Assembly: GCF_009755885.1 (NCBI RefSeq)
Contig: NZ_VYIX01000001.1
Coordinates: 186,001 to 250,000 of the forward strand
DNA: 64,000 bases
Direction of reading: 5' to 3'
DNA from: Brachyspira sp. SAP_772
GTDB lineage: Bacteria > Spirochaetota > Brachyspiria > Brachyspirales > Brachyspiraceae
The notes beneath the pieces were generated by a model. That model was given only the letters and a program-made list of their open reading frames with translations, ran no database searches and was not told the DNA's origin. This document shows positions 1-7,655 of the stretch, piece by piece (within the stretch, counting starts at the first letter, position 1; each line of letters begins with the position of its first letter). Position numbers and translations under genes: made by a program.

Positions 1-1
1 A

Positions 2-106
2 AAGTTTAATGTGGATGTTGCTGAAATTAAGGCTTGGAACAAACTTACAAGTAATGTGCTTTCTATAGGAAGTGAAATATTTTTGAGAATACCTGTAGAT
101 AAATAA
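2..106 (+). CDS. C-terminal end of a LysM-domain protein (partial)
   Basis: An open frame enters from the left edge and stops at a TAA at 104-106, giving 34 residues. The visible part reads like the second half of a LysM peptidoglycan-binding motif: a valine-rich stretch, then EIKAWNKL, then SIGSEIFLRIP, matching the usual LysM pattern in which a helix with W-N is followed by a turn and a final L-x-I-P strand. LysM repeats bind N-acetylglucosamine in peptidoglycan, so the full protein is probably exported. The catalytic or other domains lie outside the window, so the function cannot be named. Confidence 0.7.
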   Translation, partial: KFNVDVAEIKAWNKLTSNVLSIGSEIFLRIPVDK

Positions 107-244
107 TTATTAATTTTAAAAAATCATTTATATTACAATCAACATTAAGATAAATACTAATATGTAATTTTTATATTGAATAAAAATAATAGCTAAAAAA
201 TATTTCTTTATTATGATATTCTTAATAATAAATTATATATTCTC

Positions 245-272
245 TTGACTATGGCTATATTTTTTGTATAAT
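245..272 (+). promoter_or_regulatory. Sigma-70-type promoter for trxA
   Basis: TTGACT at 245-250 and a perfect TATAAT at 267-272 are separated by 16 bp, and the ATG of trxA follows at 310. The rest of the 106-309 gap is plain AT-rich sequence with no other feature seen. Confidence 0.7.
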
Positions 273-309
273 ATAATCGTATAAAATATATTAATATAGG
301 AGTTTTATT

Positions 310-627
310 ATGGTAGAATTAGATAAAGATACTTTTGATGAGAAGGTTATTAATTCAAAAGAATTATGCCTAGTTGATTATTTCGGCGATACTTGTGAGC
401 CTTGTAAAGCATTAATGCCTCATGTTCATGAATTAGCTAAACAATATGAAGGCAAAGTACCTTTCTATTCTTTTAATACTTCTAAAGCAAGAAGATTAGC
501 TATTCGTGAAAAGATTTTAGGACTTCCTACTATTGCCATTTATAAAGACGGTGCTAAAGTAAAAGAAGTAACTAAAGAAGAAGCTACTATTGAAAATATT
601 AAAGCTATGGTTGATAGTATGCTATAA
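310..627 (+). CDS. trxA: Thioredoxin of the glycine-reductase type
   Basis: A 105-residue protein of thioredoxin length. The redox centre reads FGDTCEPC followed by K-A-L-M-P, so the usual W-C-G-P-C is replaced by T-C-E-P-C. A cis-proline loop (GLPTIAIY, about residues 76-83) and the C-terminal helix are present. C-E-P-C thioredoxins are known from amino-acid-fermenting clostridia, where thioredoxin supplies electrons to glycine, sarcosine or betaine reductase; that role here is inference because no grd gene lies in the window. GGAG 8 bp upstream of the ATG supports the start, and the gene has its own promoter and terminator, so it appears monocistronic. A general thiol-disulfide role is the alternative. 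Confidence 0.9.
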   Translation: MVELDKDTFDEKVINSKELCLVDYFGDTCEPCKALMPHVHELAKQYEGKVPFYSFNTSKARRLAIREKILGLPTIAIYKDGAKVKEVTKEEATIENIKAMVDSML

Positions 628-647
628 TTTTTTTAGTTTGCTTAAAT

Positions 648-688
648 AAAAAAGGCTCTATTATTTTTAATAAAGCCTTTTTTGTTTT
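648..688 (+). terminator. Intrinsic terminator after trxA
   Basis: AAAGGCT at 651-657 pairs with AGCCTTT at 674-680, followed by a T-rich tail. An A-run on the left side means it could also serve the convergent yajQ transcript. Confidence 0.8.
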
Positions 689-707
689 AACGATTAAAAA
701 ATTATTA

Positions 708-1205
708 TTATCTAAAGTTTACAAATTGCAAAGGTATAGGATAATCTTTTCCCTTTAGCATAGTGATTACTGCTTGCAAATCATCTTTTTTAGCACCAGA
801 TACTCTTACTTGCTCATCTTGTATACTTGCCTGAACTTTTAATTTCATGTCTTTTATATCTTTTACTATTTCTTTGGCTAAATCTTTATCTATACCATTA
901 ACTATTTCATTTATCTCTCTTACAGCATCGCCGCTTGCTTTTTCTTTTTTCTTTTCTCTTAAACTTTTTTGATTTAAGCCCCTTTTAATAAACTTCTGAA
1001 ATAAAATATCTTTTACTTGATTAAGTACAAACTCTGCAGGTGCTGTTATGGTTACAGTTTTTTCACCTTTATTTAGTTCTATTGTGATGTTTTGACCTTT
1101 AAAATCGAATCTATTGCTTATTTCCTTTACAGCAACATTAACACAATCGTCCATAACCTGCATATCTACTACTGAAACTATATCAAAGCTTGGATCTTTT
1201 GGCAT
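708..1205 (-). CDS. yajQ: YajQ-family nucleotide-binding protein
   Basis: The 165-residue product has the full YajQ layout: start [11 protein letters not shown], the segment NRFDFKGQ near residues 31-38, KRGLNQKS around residue 75, and a C-terminal [10 protein letters not shown]-like motif (here [13 protein letters not shown]) ending in PLQFVNFR. YajQ proteins have two ferredoxin-like halves; members in some gamma-proteobacteria bind cyclic di-GMP and act with a transcription factor, but the role in spirochaetes is not established. A very strong ribosome site (AGGAGGGG) precedes the ATG. It is 18 bp downstream of glgA on the same strand, suggesting co-transcription. It is cytoplasmic, with no signal or membrane segment. 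Confidence 0.9.
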   Translation of the reverse strand: MPKDPSFDIVSVVDMQVMDDCVNVAVKEISNRFDFKGQNITIELNKGEKTVTITAPAEFVLNQVKDILFQKFIKRGLNQKSLREKKKEKASGDAVREINEIVNGIDKDLAKEIVKDIKDMKLKVQASIQDEQVRVSGAKKDDLQAVITMLKGKDYPIPLQFVNFR

Positions 1206-1223
1206 AAACCCCTCCTATAATTA

Positions 1224-2696
1224 TTATTTATTTTTTAAAACTTTATTATAAAGTTTTTTGTATTCTAAAGCAGTTTTTAAAAGCGAATAATCTTTTTTCA
1301 TAGCATTATCTACAAGATTATCGAAATGATTTTTATTATTATAATATAAATCGAACGCTAAGTCCATAGCTTCTACAAATGACTTTTGAGAGTATTCATT
1401 AAATGAAAAACCAGTTGCCTTTTTTATTGTCTTAGCTCCGTTGTAATTTATAACTGTATCTTTAAGCCCGCCTACAGAATGCACTATTGGGAGGCTTCCA
1501 TATTTCATGCTGTATATTTGATTAAGTCCGCAAGGTTCAAATTTACTAGGCATTAAATATATATCACTTGCTGCTGTTAGCTTATGTGCTAATGCTTCAT
1601 CAAATAAAAATAACACTCTTATATTTTTTGCTCTCTTTACTCTCGCTACAAAATCATTCTCAAAATCTTTAAAATAATTATTACTGCTAAATAAAAATAT
1701 AAAATTAGCATCATAAGTAGAAAGTTCAAAGAAAGATGAATATATTAAATCAAGCCCCTTTTGAGGGTCGAATCTTGATATCATGGTAACTAATGGATAA
1801 TTTTTTTCTTTTATTTTTAATTCTTTATATAAAGCATTTCTTATTAATTTCTTATTTTCTTTCGTGTTTATATCATAATTATGTTTTATATATTTATCTG
1901 TTTTTGGATTCCATTGAGTGTCATGCATTCCGTTTAATACGCCGAATAATTTTCCTTGTTCATTTTTGTTTAAAAGTAAATTGTTTAATCCGCATCCGAA
2001 CTCTTCTGTTTGTATCTCTTTGGCATAATTTGGGCTTACTGTTGTTACTACATCTGAAAGTATAATGCCTGCCTTTATAAAGCTTACATATCCATAAAAC
2101 TCTATTCTGCTTGGTATAAAATATTTCCAAGAGATATTGAGAAGTGAGTATATATCTGTATTAAAATTGCCTTGATAGGCTAGGTTATGAATAGTAAATA
2201 TTACTTTTGTGTTTTTAAAAGCTTCTTCGGTGTTGTATATTTCTTTTATATAGAGTGCCGCTAATGCACTTTGCCAATCATGTAAATGAACTATGTCTAA
2301 TTTAATATTTTCTTTTTTGTGTAGATACATTAATAATTCTATGGCACTCTTAGTAAAAGCTATAAATCTTTTTGCATTATCTTCATAATCTTTAGAGTCT
2401 TCTGAATATATACCGTTTCTTTTAAACAAAAAATCATTCTTTACAAAATAAACGTCAATATTATTATGTTTATGTTTAATAATTTCTGTTTGTATTGTTT
2501 CTGATCCAAGCTTTATATCAAATGTGGTATATATGTTATTGTTTATTAGTTTATAATTATCTTTATAAAGCGGTATGATTAAAGAACTATTAACATTTAC
2601 TTGTTTTAAAGCATGCGGAAGATTTCCTGCAATATCTCCTAAGCCTCCAGTTTTTGAAAATGGATAGGCTTCACTTGAAATCATAAATACATTCAT
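1224..2696 (-). CDS. glgA: Glycogen synthase
   Basis: A 490-residue GT5 glycosyltransferase, the normal size for bacterial GlgA. It transfers glucose from ADP-glucose to the non-reducing end of alpha-1,4-glucan. The N-terminal ADP-glucose-binding KTGGLGDIAGNLP lies at residues 16-28, HLHDWQSAL at about 138, TIHNLAYQG at about 168, and the C-terminal catalytic stretch FEPCGLNQIYSMKYG with the conserved Glu at about residue 387, followed by PIVHSVGGL. No other glycogen gene is adjacent; the downstream gene is yajQ. Its upstream 90 bp is AT-rich with no clear operator. Confidence 0.93.
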   Translation of the reverse strand: MNVFMISSEAYPFSKTGGLGDIAGNLPHALKQVNVNSSLIIPLYKDNYKLINNNIYTTFDIKLGSETIQTEIIKHKHNNIDVYFVKNDFLFKRNGIYSEDSKDYEDNAKRFIAFTKSAIELLMYLHKKENIKLDIVHLHDWQSALAALYIKEIYNTEEAFKNTKVIFTIHNLAYQGNFNTDIYSLLNISWKYFIPSRIEFYGYVSFIKAGIILSDVVTTVSPNYAKEIQTEEFGCGLNNLLLNKNEQGKLFGVLNGMHDTQWNPKTDKYIKHNYDINTKENKKLIRNALYKELKIKEKNYPLVTMISRFDPQKGLDLIYSSFFELSTYDANFIFLFSSNNYFKDFENDFVARVKRAKNIRVLFLFDEALAHKLTAASDIYLMPSKFEPCGLNQIYSMKYGSLPIVHSVGGLKDTVINYNGAKTIKKATGFSFNEYSQKSFVEAMDLAFDLYYNNKNHFDNLVDNAMKKDYSLLKTALEYKKLYNKVLKNK

Positions 2697-2792
2697 AAAT
2701 AATAATCTCTTTTAAAATATATTTATAATATATTTATATACCTTTTAACTCTAAAAATCAACTGTTAAAAATTACATATGTTGTTTTTTTTA

Positions 2793-3161
2793 TTATTCTA
2801 TTTTTAAAACTCTTTTTACAACATCAATATTTGTTATAATAAAACTTATAGAATTAAATATATAGTATGATGTAAATATTATAAAAAATATAAAAATAGC
2901 TCTTTTTATCATAGTTTTTGATTTGCTATCTTTATCTTCAGTCCAAAATAGTTCTATTATATCTTTTCTTTTTCTTCTTTTTATGTTTTTATTTTTTTGT
3001 ATTTGTTTTATATCTTCTTTTTTATTTTCTTCTTTCTTTTTAGGTGTTAATCTAAATATTAAAGATAATACTATATATATTAAACATACCAATATTATAA
3101 AATTAAATATTAAATAAAAAGTCATGATTTGTTCTATATTACTAAAGTTTAAAGTTTCCAT
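2793..3161 (-). CDS. Small membrane protein, unknown function
   Basis: A 122-residue protein not recognised as any family. It has two hydrophobic segments (about residues 13-38 and 87-112) separated by a very lysine-rich, highly charged stretch (about 40-85, with runs such as KKKEENKKED and KRRKRKD). The positive central loop predicts that it lies in the cytoplasm with both ends outside. A clear AAGGAG lies 7 bp before the ATG. The next gene upstream on the same strand (3187-3519) is 25 bp away, so the two are probably co-transcribed. Confidence 0.6.
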   Translation of the reverse strand: METLNFSNIEQIMTFYLIFNFIILVCLIYIVLSLIFRLTPKKKEENKKEDIKQIQKNKNIKRRKRKDIIELFWTEDKDSKSKTMIKRAIFIFFIIFTSYYIFNSISFIITNIDVVKRVLKIE

Positions 3162-3186
3162 TGTAAATCTCCTTATGTTATAGTTT

Positions 3187-3519
3187 TTAAAAAGGACATG
3201 CTATAGTTTGTTTATTTTTTATATCTGTATATTCTGCCTTCCAATAATGAGGGTCATTAATTTCTATATATTTTATATTATTATAATTCTTCACTATTTT
3301 AGTAATGAAAGTTTTATTTAGAAAAATATATAAATGTTTTTCATCTCCAAACCCGCCAACAGATATTTCTCTTATTTCATTTCCAGCTTTTAATTCATTA
3401 AACAATATTTTTTCTAATTCATTACTTAATTTAGATAATTTATTATTTTTTATAATTTCATTTAATTTAATAATTTGTTCTTTAATTGTTTTTTCATTAA
3501 CAATAACATGTTGTTCCAA
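3187..3519 (-). CDS. Hypothetical protein, TTG start
   Basis: A 110-residue soluble protein of unknown family, with no signal peptide or membrane segment. The N-terminal half is helical and rich in Lys, Asn and Leu. The C-terminal half looks beta-rich with the string EISVGGFGDEKHLYIF and an end that reads YWKAEYTDIKN before a single Cys. The start is a TTG preceded by GGAAT about 8 bp upstream; no ATG lies near. It sits directly upstream of the small membrane protein. A partner or immunity-type role is conceivable but nothing in the sequence shows it. Confidence 0.5.
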   Translation of the reverse strand: MEQHVIVNEKTIKEQIIKLNEIIKNNKLSKLSNELEKILFNELKAGNEIREISVGGFGDEKHLYIFLNKTFITKIVKNYNNIKYIEINDPHYWKAEYTDIKNKQTIACPF

Positions 3520-3570
3520 AATAATATTCCAAAATAAATATTTTACATTATTATATATTTATTTCTTATT

Positions 3571-3603
3571 TTGTAAAACGTTATATTATGTTATAATTTA
3601 CAA
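3571..3603 (+). promoter_or_regulatory. Promoter region of pepF with TTGTAAA / TTTACAA half-sites
   Basis: TATAAT at 3592-3597 is a good -10 box, and TTGTAAA (3571-3577) sits about where a -35 box would be. TTTACAA (3597-3603) overlaps the expected start of transcription and is the inverse of the upstream heptamer. The 13-mer TTTGTAAAACGTT here also occurs in the palindrome upstream of nrdB. Confidence 0.45.
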
Positions 3604-3653
3604 ATATCAGTTAAATATGTTTTTATAAAAAAATATTAAGGAGTGAATATTAT

Positions 3654-5474
3654 ATGAGTAGTGAAAATAAATCAAATACTTTAATAGAAAGAAAAGATGT
3701 AAAAATAGAAGATACTTGGGATTTAAGTTTATTATATAAAAATGATGAAGAGTTTGAAAAAGATTTTAAATCAATGGAAGATTTTTCAAAAGAGGTGAGT
3801 AAGTTTAAAGGAAATCTATCAAAATCAGCAGCCGAATTAAAAAACATATTAGACACTATAATGAAAGCTTCTATTGTTTTGGAAAAGTTAGGCTCTTATG
3901 CATTCTTAAAACAAACAGAAGATTTAACTAATAATGATTCTAATATAAAAGTTGCAAGATTTGCAAAACTTTCTTCAGAGATATCTGCTAACATGAGTTA
4001 TTTTGAGCCTGAACTTATGAGCATTGATGATGAAAAAATTAATGGCTTTTTGAAAGATGAAGTATTAAAAGATTATTTAATTTATTTAAGAAACATACTA
4101 AAATACAAGCCTCATACATTGTCAGAAAAAGAGGAGAGAATATTAGCTCTTCAAGGTGAATTATCTTCAACAGCTTCAAATGTGTTCGATACTTTAAATG
4201 ATGCTGATTTAGACTTTGGTGAATTAGAACATAATGGTAAAAAAACTCCTCTTACTCATGCAACATTCTCAAGTTTTCAAGAAAGCCAAGATAGAGAAAT
4301 AAGAAAAAACAGCTACAATCAATTTTATAAAGAATATGATAAACACAAAAATACATTAGCAGAACTTTATGCAAGCCAAATTAAGCAGGATATATTTGAC
4401 GCTAGAATAAGAAATTATAACAGCGTACGAGAGATGGAATTATTTGCTGATGATATACCTGTGAGTGTTTATGATAGTTTAATTGAAAGTGTTCATAATG
4501 CTTTGCCTGCACTTCATAGTTACTACGAATATTGTGCTAGTAAATTAGGTATTAACGACTTTAGGCAATATGACAAATATGCCCCAGTGGTAAAAGATGT
4601 TAAGTTATATCATACGTTTGATGAGGCAATAGATGTTTTAAATAAGGCCTTATCACCACTGGGTGAAGAATATATATCAACTCTCACAAAAGGTCTTAAT
4701 TCAAGATGGGTTGATAAATATGAGAATAAAGGAAAAACTAGCGGAGCATTTTCTGCGGGCTGTTACGTATCAGAGCCTTATATATTGATGAACTTCAGAG
4801 ATGAAAGTATTGAATCAGTATTTACTTTAGCTCATGAGGCAGGACATAGTATGCATAGCTATTACAGCAGAAAAAATAACCCTTTCCAGCATCATGATTA
4901 TACTATATTTGAAGCTGAAGTTGCCTCCACTTTCAATGAAAAACTTTTATTTAATTATCTTATGCAAAATGAAAGCAAAAAAGAAGTTAAGGCATTTTTA
5001 CTCAATAAAGATATAAACGGATTTGTTGCTACAGTGTTTAGACAGACAATGTTTGCAGAGTTTGAGCATATAATCCACAAAGAAGCAGAAGACGGCAACC
5101 CTACAACATTAGAGCTTATAAGAAATGTTTATAAAGATTTACTTAAAAAATATTTTGGAGAGAAATCTGTTCTTGAAGAGACAAGCGATTTAGAGGCTTT
5201 GAGAATACCTCATTTCTATCGTTCATTTTATGTTTATAAATATGCTACAGGTATGTCAGCTGCTGTTGCTTTATCTAATGGGATACTTGAAGGCAATGCC
5301 AAAGGCGACTACACAAACAGAGACAATTATTTGAAATTCCTAAGAAGCGGAGGAAGCAGGACCCCTATAGAGAATCTAAAAGTTGCAGGTGTTGATATGA
5401 CTAAGCCTGAGGTTGTAGAGAGTGCTTTAAAACTATTTGCTAAAGAGGTAGAAGAATTAAAGGCGTTAAATTGA
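3654..5474 (+). CDS. pepF: Oligoendopeptidase F, M3 metallopeptidase
   Basis: A 606-residue cytosolic zinc endopeptidase of the M3B (PepF) family, which cleaves short peptides. The zinc motif HEAGHSMHSYYS (H-E-x-x-H) lies at about residues 390-401, followed about 28 residues later by the third ligand in FEAEVASTFNEKLL. Conserved GCYVSEPYILMNF precedes it, and the C-terminal YATGMSAAVALS and LRSGGSRTPIE segments are typical of the family. The length is normal. The ATG is preceded by AAGGAG. It is followed by an intrinsic terminator at 5501-5536, so it is probably a single-gene unit. Peptide use fits the OppA-type binding protein elsewhere in the window. Confidence 0.93.
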   Translation: MSSENKSNTLIERKDVKIEDTWDLSLLYKNDEEFEKDFKSMEDFSKEVSKFKGNLSKSAAELKNILDTIMKASIVLEKLGSYAFLKQTEDLTNNDSNIKVARFAKLSSEISANMSYFEPELMSIDDEKINGFLKDEVLKDYLIYLRNILKYKPHTLSEKEERILALQGELSSTASNVFDTLNDADLDFGELEHNGKKTPLTHATFSSFQESQDREIRKNSYNQFYKEYDKHKNTLAELYASQIKQDIFDARIRNYNSVREMELFADDIPVSVYDSLIESVHNALPALHSYYEYCASKLGINDFRQYDKYAPVVKDVKLYHTFDEAIDVLNKALSPLGEEYISTLTKGLNSRWVDKYENKGKTSGAFSAGCYVSEPYILMNFRDESIESVFTLAHEAGHSMHSYYSRKNNPFQHHDYTIFEAEVASTFNEKLLFNYLMQNESKKEVKAFLLNKDINGFVATVFRQTMFAEFEHIIHKEAEDGNPTTLELIRNVYKDLLKKYFGEKSVLEETSDLEALRIPHFYRSFYVYKYATGMSAAVALSNGILEGNAKGDYTNRDNYLKFLRSGGSRTPIENLKVAGVDMTKPEVVESALKLFAKEVEELKALN

Positions 5475-5500
5475 TTTGATTTATTATTAGTTTTGATTTT

Positions 5501-5536
5501 AAGGCTGGCATTATTTTGTATGTCGGCCTTTTATTT
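5501..5536 (+). terminator. Intrinsic terminator after pepF
   Basis: AAGGCTGGCAT (5501-5511) pairs with ATGTCGGCCTT (5520-5530), allowing G-U pairs, and is followed by TTATTTTATT. Confidence 0.75.
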
Positions 5537-5581
5537 TATTGACAATATAATATAATATAAAGAATACATGTAAAACCTAAT

Positions 5582-6916
5582 ATGGATACAATAATGCTAA
5601 AAACTATAATCAAAAAATTTCAAGAAGATGAAAAAATCAAAACAGAATTATTCAAACATATCATATCAAAAAGAGAATCCATATTTAAGGAACTTGCTAA
5701 TAAGCCTCCTTATATAAACATATTTAACTTAATTTCAATAGAAGAGCAAGAAAAATTTAATTCTCAAATGTTGTATGATATATTGAAAGTAAATATCAAC
5801 AAAAATATTGACGAGTGTGATATAAAACTAAATTTCGCCAAACTGTTTATAGAATTTTTATTTAATAAATATAATGTAGAATATAAAAATAATATATTAG
5901 AGGAATGTAAATTTGAAGTAAAAAAAGAATTTCAAACGCAAAAGAATAAATTTATAGATTTGCTTATATGGGATAACAAAAAAAATTATGCTGTAATAAT
6001 AGAAAATAAAGTTAATAGCGGAGATAATGGGGAAAATCAAATTGCTGATTATTATAATGATATAAAAAATAGAAAGATAAAAAATATATATGTAGTTTAT
6101 CTAACAAGATATGGATACGAACCATCTGAAAATAGTTTAAATAATGAATTAAAAAATAATATAGGAAATAATCTTTTTTGTATACCTCATAGTTTTATAA
6201 CTTCATGGCTTGAAAGTATTTTAGAAAGTGATATGTTTACTAAATTAATAGAAAAAGAGAAAGACTATAAAGTATTAGAATCTGCTATGATTCAATTTAT
6301 TCAAAACGAAAATTATTTATCTGGAATAGAGCCTGACAATAAAGTAATTAATAATATTCTTCTTAATGATGAAAAGCTCAATGAATTATATGAAAGTATA
6401 GAAGATATTACAAAATATGATGAATATATAGAAATATATAATAATGCCGCAGATATTATAAGTGATAAAATAAGATATAAAAAATTAGAGATATTAAAAA
6501 GCAGAAAAGAAGAAGATATTAAATTTACAATATCATTGCAAGAGAAATTATTAAATAAATATAATGGAAAAATAGATGAAACAGATGAAGACACTATATA
6601 TGAACATTTGTTAAACTATAATAATAACTGGTCTAATTATAAATATTTTGATAAGATTAAGACAGAGTTGTATATATTAAATACTCATGATAATATAAAA
6701 TTATGTCTGTCTACATATGATGAAAATAATAAACAAAAATTATTAAAATTAGAAAATGAAATATTAGATAAAAAATTTAATAAAGATATAGAGCATAAGA
6801 AAAAACTTTTATATTCAAAAAATATAGAATTCAATAATGAAACTTTTAATGAGAAATTAGAAGAAATCTATAAAGATTATACAGAATTATATAATTTGCT
6901 TTTTAGAAGAAGATAA
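5582..6916 (+). CDS. PD-(D/E)XK nuclease-superfamily protein
   Basis: A 444-residue protein whose N-terminal half carries a PD-(D/E)XK core: NSQMLYDIL helix (about residues 60-68), then KFIDLLIWD (Asp of the first motif, about 123-131), then VIIENKV (the E-x-K motif, about 138-144), followed by QIADYYNDI and the strand NIYVVYLT. This matches the PDDEXK_4-like group of poorly characterised nuclease-fold proteins. The second half (about 240-444) is helical, charged and Asn/Lys-rich with no recognised domain. The ribosome site is weak; the ATG at 5594 in the same frame is an alternative start. A 193-residue gene follows 17 bp later. A role in DNA defence is possible but not shown. Confidence 0.75.
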   Translation: MDTIMLKTIIKKFQEDEKIKTELFKHIISKRESIFKELANKPPYINIFNLISIEEQEKFNSQMLYDILKVNINKNIDECDIKLNFAKLFIEFLFNKYNVEYKNNILEECKFEVKKEFQTQKNKFIDLLIWDNKKNYAVIIENKVNSGDNGENQIADYYNDIKNRKIKNIYVVYLTRYGYEPSENSLNNELKNNIGNNLFCIPHSFITSWLESILESDMFTKLIEKEKDYKVLESAMIQFIQNENYLSGIEPDNKVINNILLNDEKLNELYESIEDITKYDEYIEIYNNAADIISDKIRYKKLEILKSRKEEDIKFTISLQEKLLNKYNGKIDETDEDTIYEHLLNYNNNWSNYKYFDKIKTELYILNTHDNIKLCLSTYDENNKQKLLKLENEILDKKFNKDIEHKKKLLYSKNIEFNNETFNEKLEEIYKDYTELYNLLFRRR

Positions 6917-6933
6917 TTTTAAGGAGATTAAAA

Positions 6934-7515
6934 ATGACAAGAAATGAAATATTAAAAATAATAAATGAAGAAATAATGAATAAAGATGAAAATATAGATG
7001 TTGATAAGTTAGAGGAATATTTGCAATTATTTAATAGCGTGGCAGATGTTTTAAACATAAAAAAAATTGAATTAAAATTTAAAAATGAATTTCTTTTTAT
7101 AGAAAATATTAAGAGTATAATGAATAAAAATAATGATTTTGTATGTGGAGAAAAAGAAAGTATAATTAATGATATACAAAATCCAAAAGAAAATAAAAGC
7201 CATAGTATTTATAAACATTATAAAAAATTTGGGGAGCTATATAATATTTTAGAAGTTGGATACAATAATGAGGGTCAGTGGTTGTTATTTGGTATTTATT
7301 ATGATAATTCAGATGAAACACTTATTAGTAAAATAAAAAATAACAAATTTAGAAAAAAACTAATAGAAGAATTTCCTAATTTAGATTTACAAGAAGATTA
7401 TGAGCTATATTCATATTATTGGTATATAGATGCTGAAAGATGTAATGATAATGATTATGTAAAAGAAATTGCTGATAATATGTTAAAATTGGATAATATA
7501 TTAAACAGCCTATAA
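6934..7515 (+). CDS. Unknown protein paired with the PD-(D/E)XK gene
   Basis: A 193-residue acidic, soluble protein with no signal or membrane segment and no family recognised. The first 90 residues are helical. The second half contains aromatic-rich strands (NEGQWLLFGIYYD and ELYSYYWYIDAE), suggesting a compact alpha/beta domain. AAGGAG 7 bp before the ATG gives efficient initiation, and the 17-bp gap from the nuclease-fold gene means almost certain co-transcription. Base composition is as AT-rich as its partner. It could be a specificity or control subunit for the nuclease-fold protein, or part of a once-fused protein; both are inference. Confidence 0.6.
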   Translation: MTRNEILKIINEEIMNKDENIDVDKLEEYLQLFNSVADVLNIKKIELKFKNEFLFIENIKSIMNKNNDFVCGEKESIINDIQNPKENKSHSIYKHYKKFGELYNILEVGYNNEGQWLLFGIYYDNSDETLISKIKNNKFRKKLIEEFPNLDLQEDYELYSYYWYIDAERCNDNDYVKEIADNMLKLDNILNSL

Positions 7516-7569
7516 TTAAAAATAGTTTAAAATCTAATACTTCTAAACAAATTTATAAAAGTTAAATAA

Positions 7570-7597
7570 TTGACTATAAAACAAAATATGTTATAAT
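7570..7597 (+). promoter_or_regulatory. Promoter for the thrS-infC-rpmI-rplT cluster
   Basis: TTGACT (7570-7575) and TATAAT (7592-7597) with a 16-bp spacer, leaving a leader of about 50 nt before thrS. That leader is too short for a T-box or the E. coli-type operator fold. Confidence 0.7.
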
Positions 7598-7655
7598 ATT
7601 TCAAATTATTTGCATATTTGTAAATAATAAAGTATCAATTCAAAGAGGTGTTATA

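Noticed and set aside
5539-5567. Promoter right before the PD-(D/E)XK gene
   Set aside because: TTGACA is present at 5539-5544 but the nearby TATAAT strings are too close and no good -10 box lies at 16-18 bp, so it is not called although some promoter must exist.
7516-7655. T-box or tRNA-like leader before thrS
   Set aside because: Only about 50 nt lie between the predicted start of transcription and the gene, with no T-box core or specifier stem.
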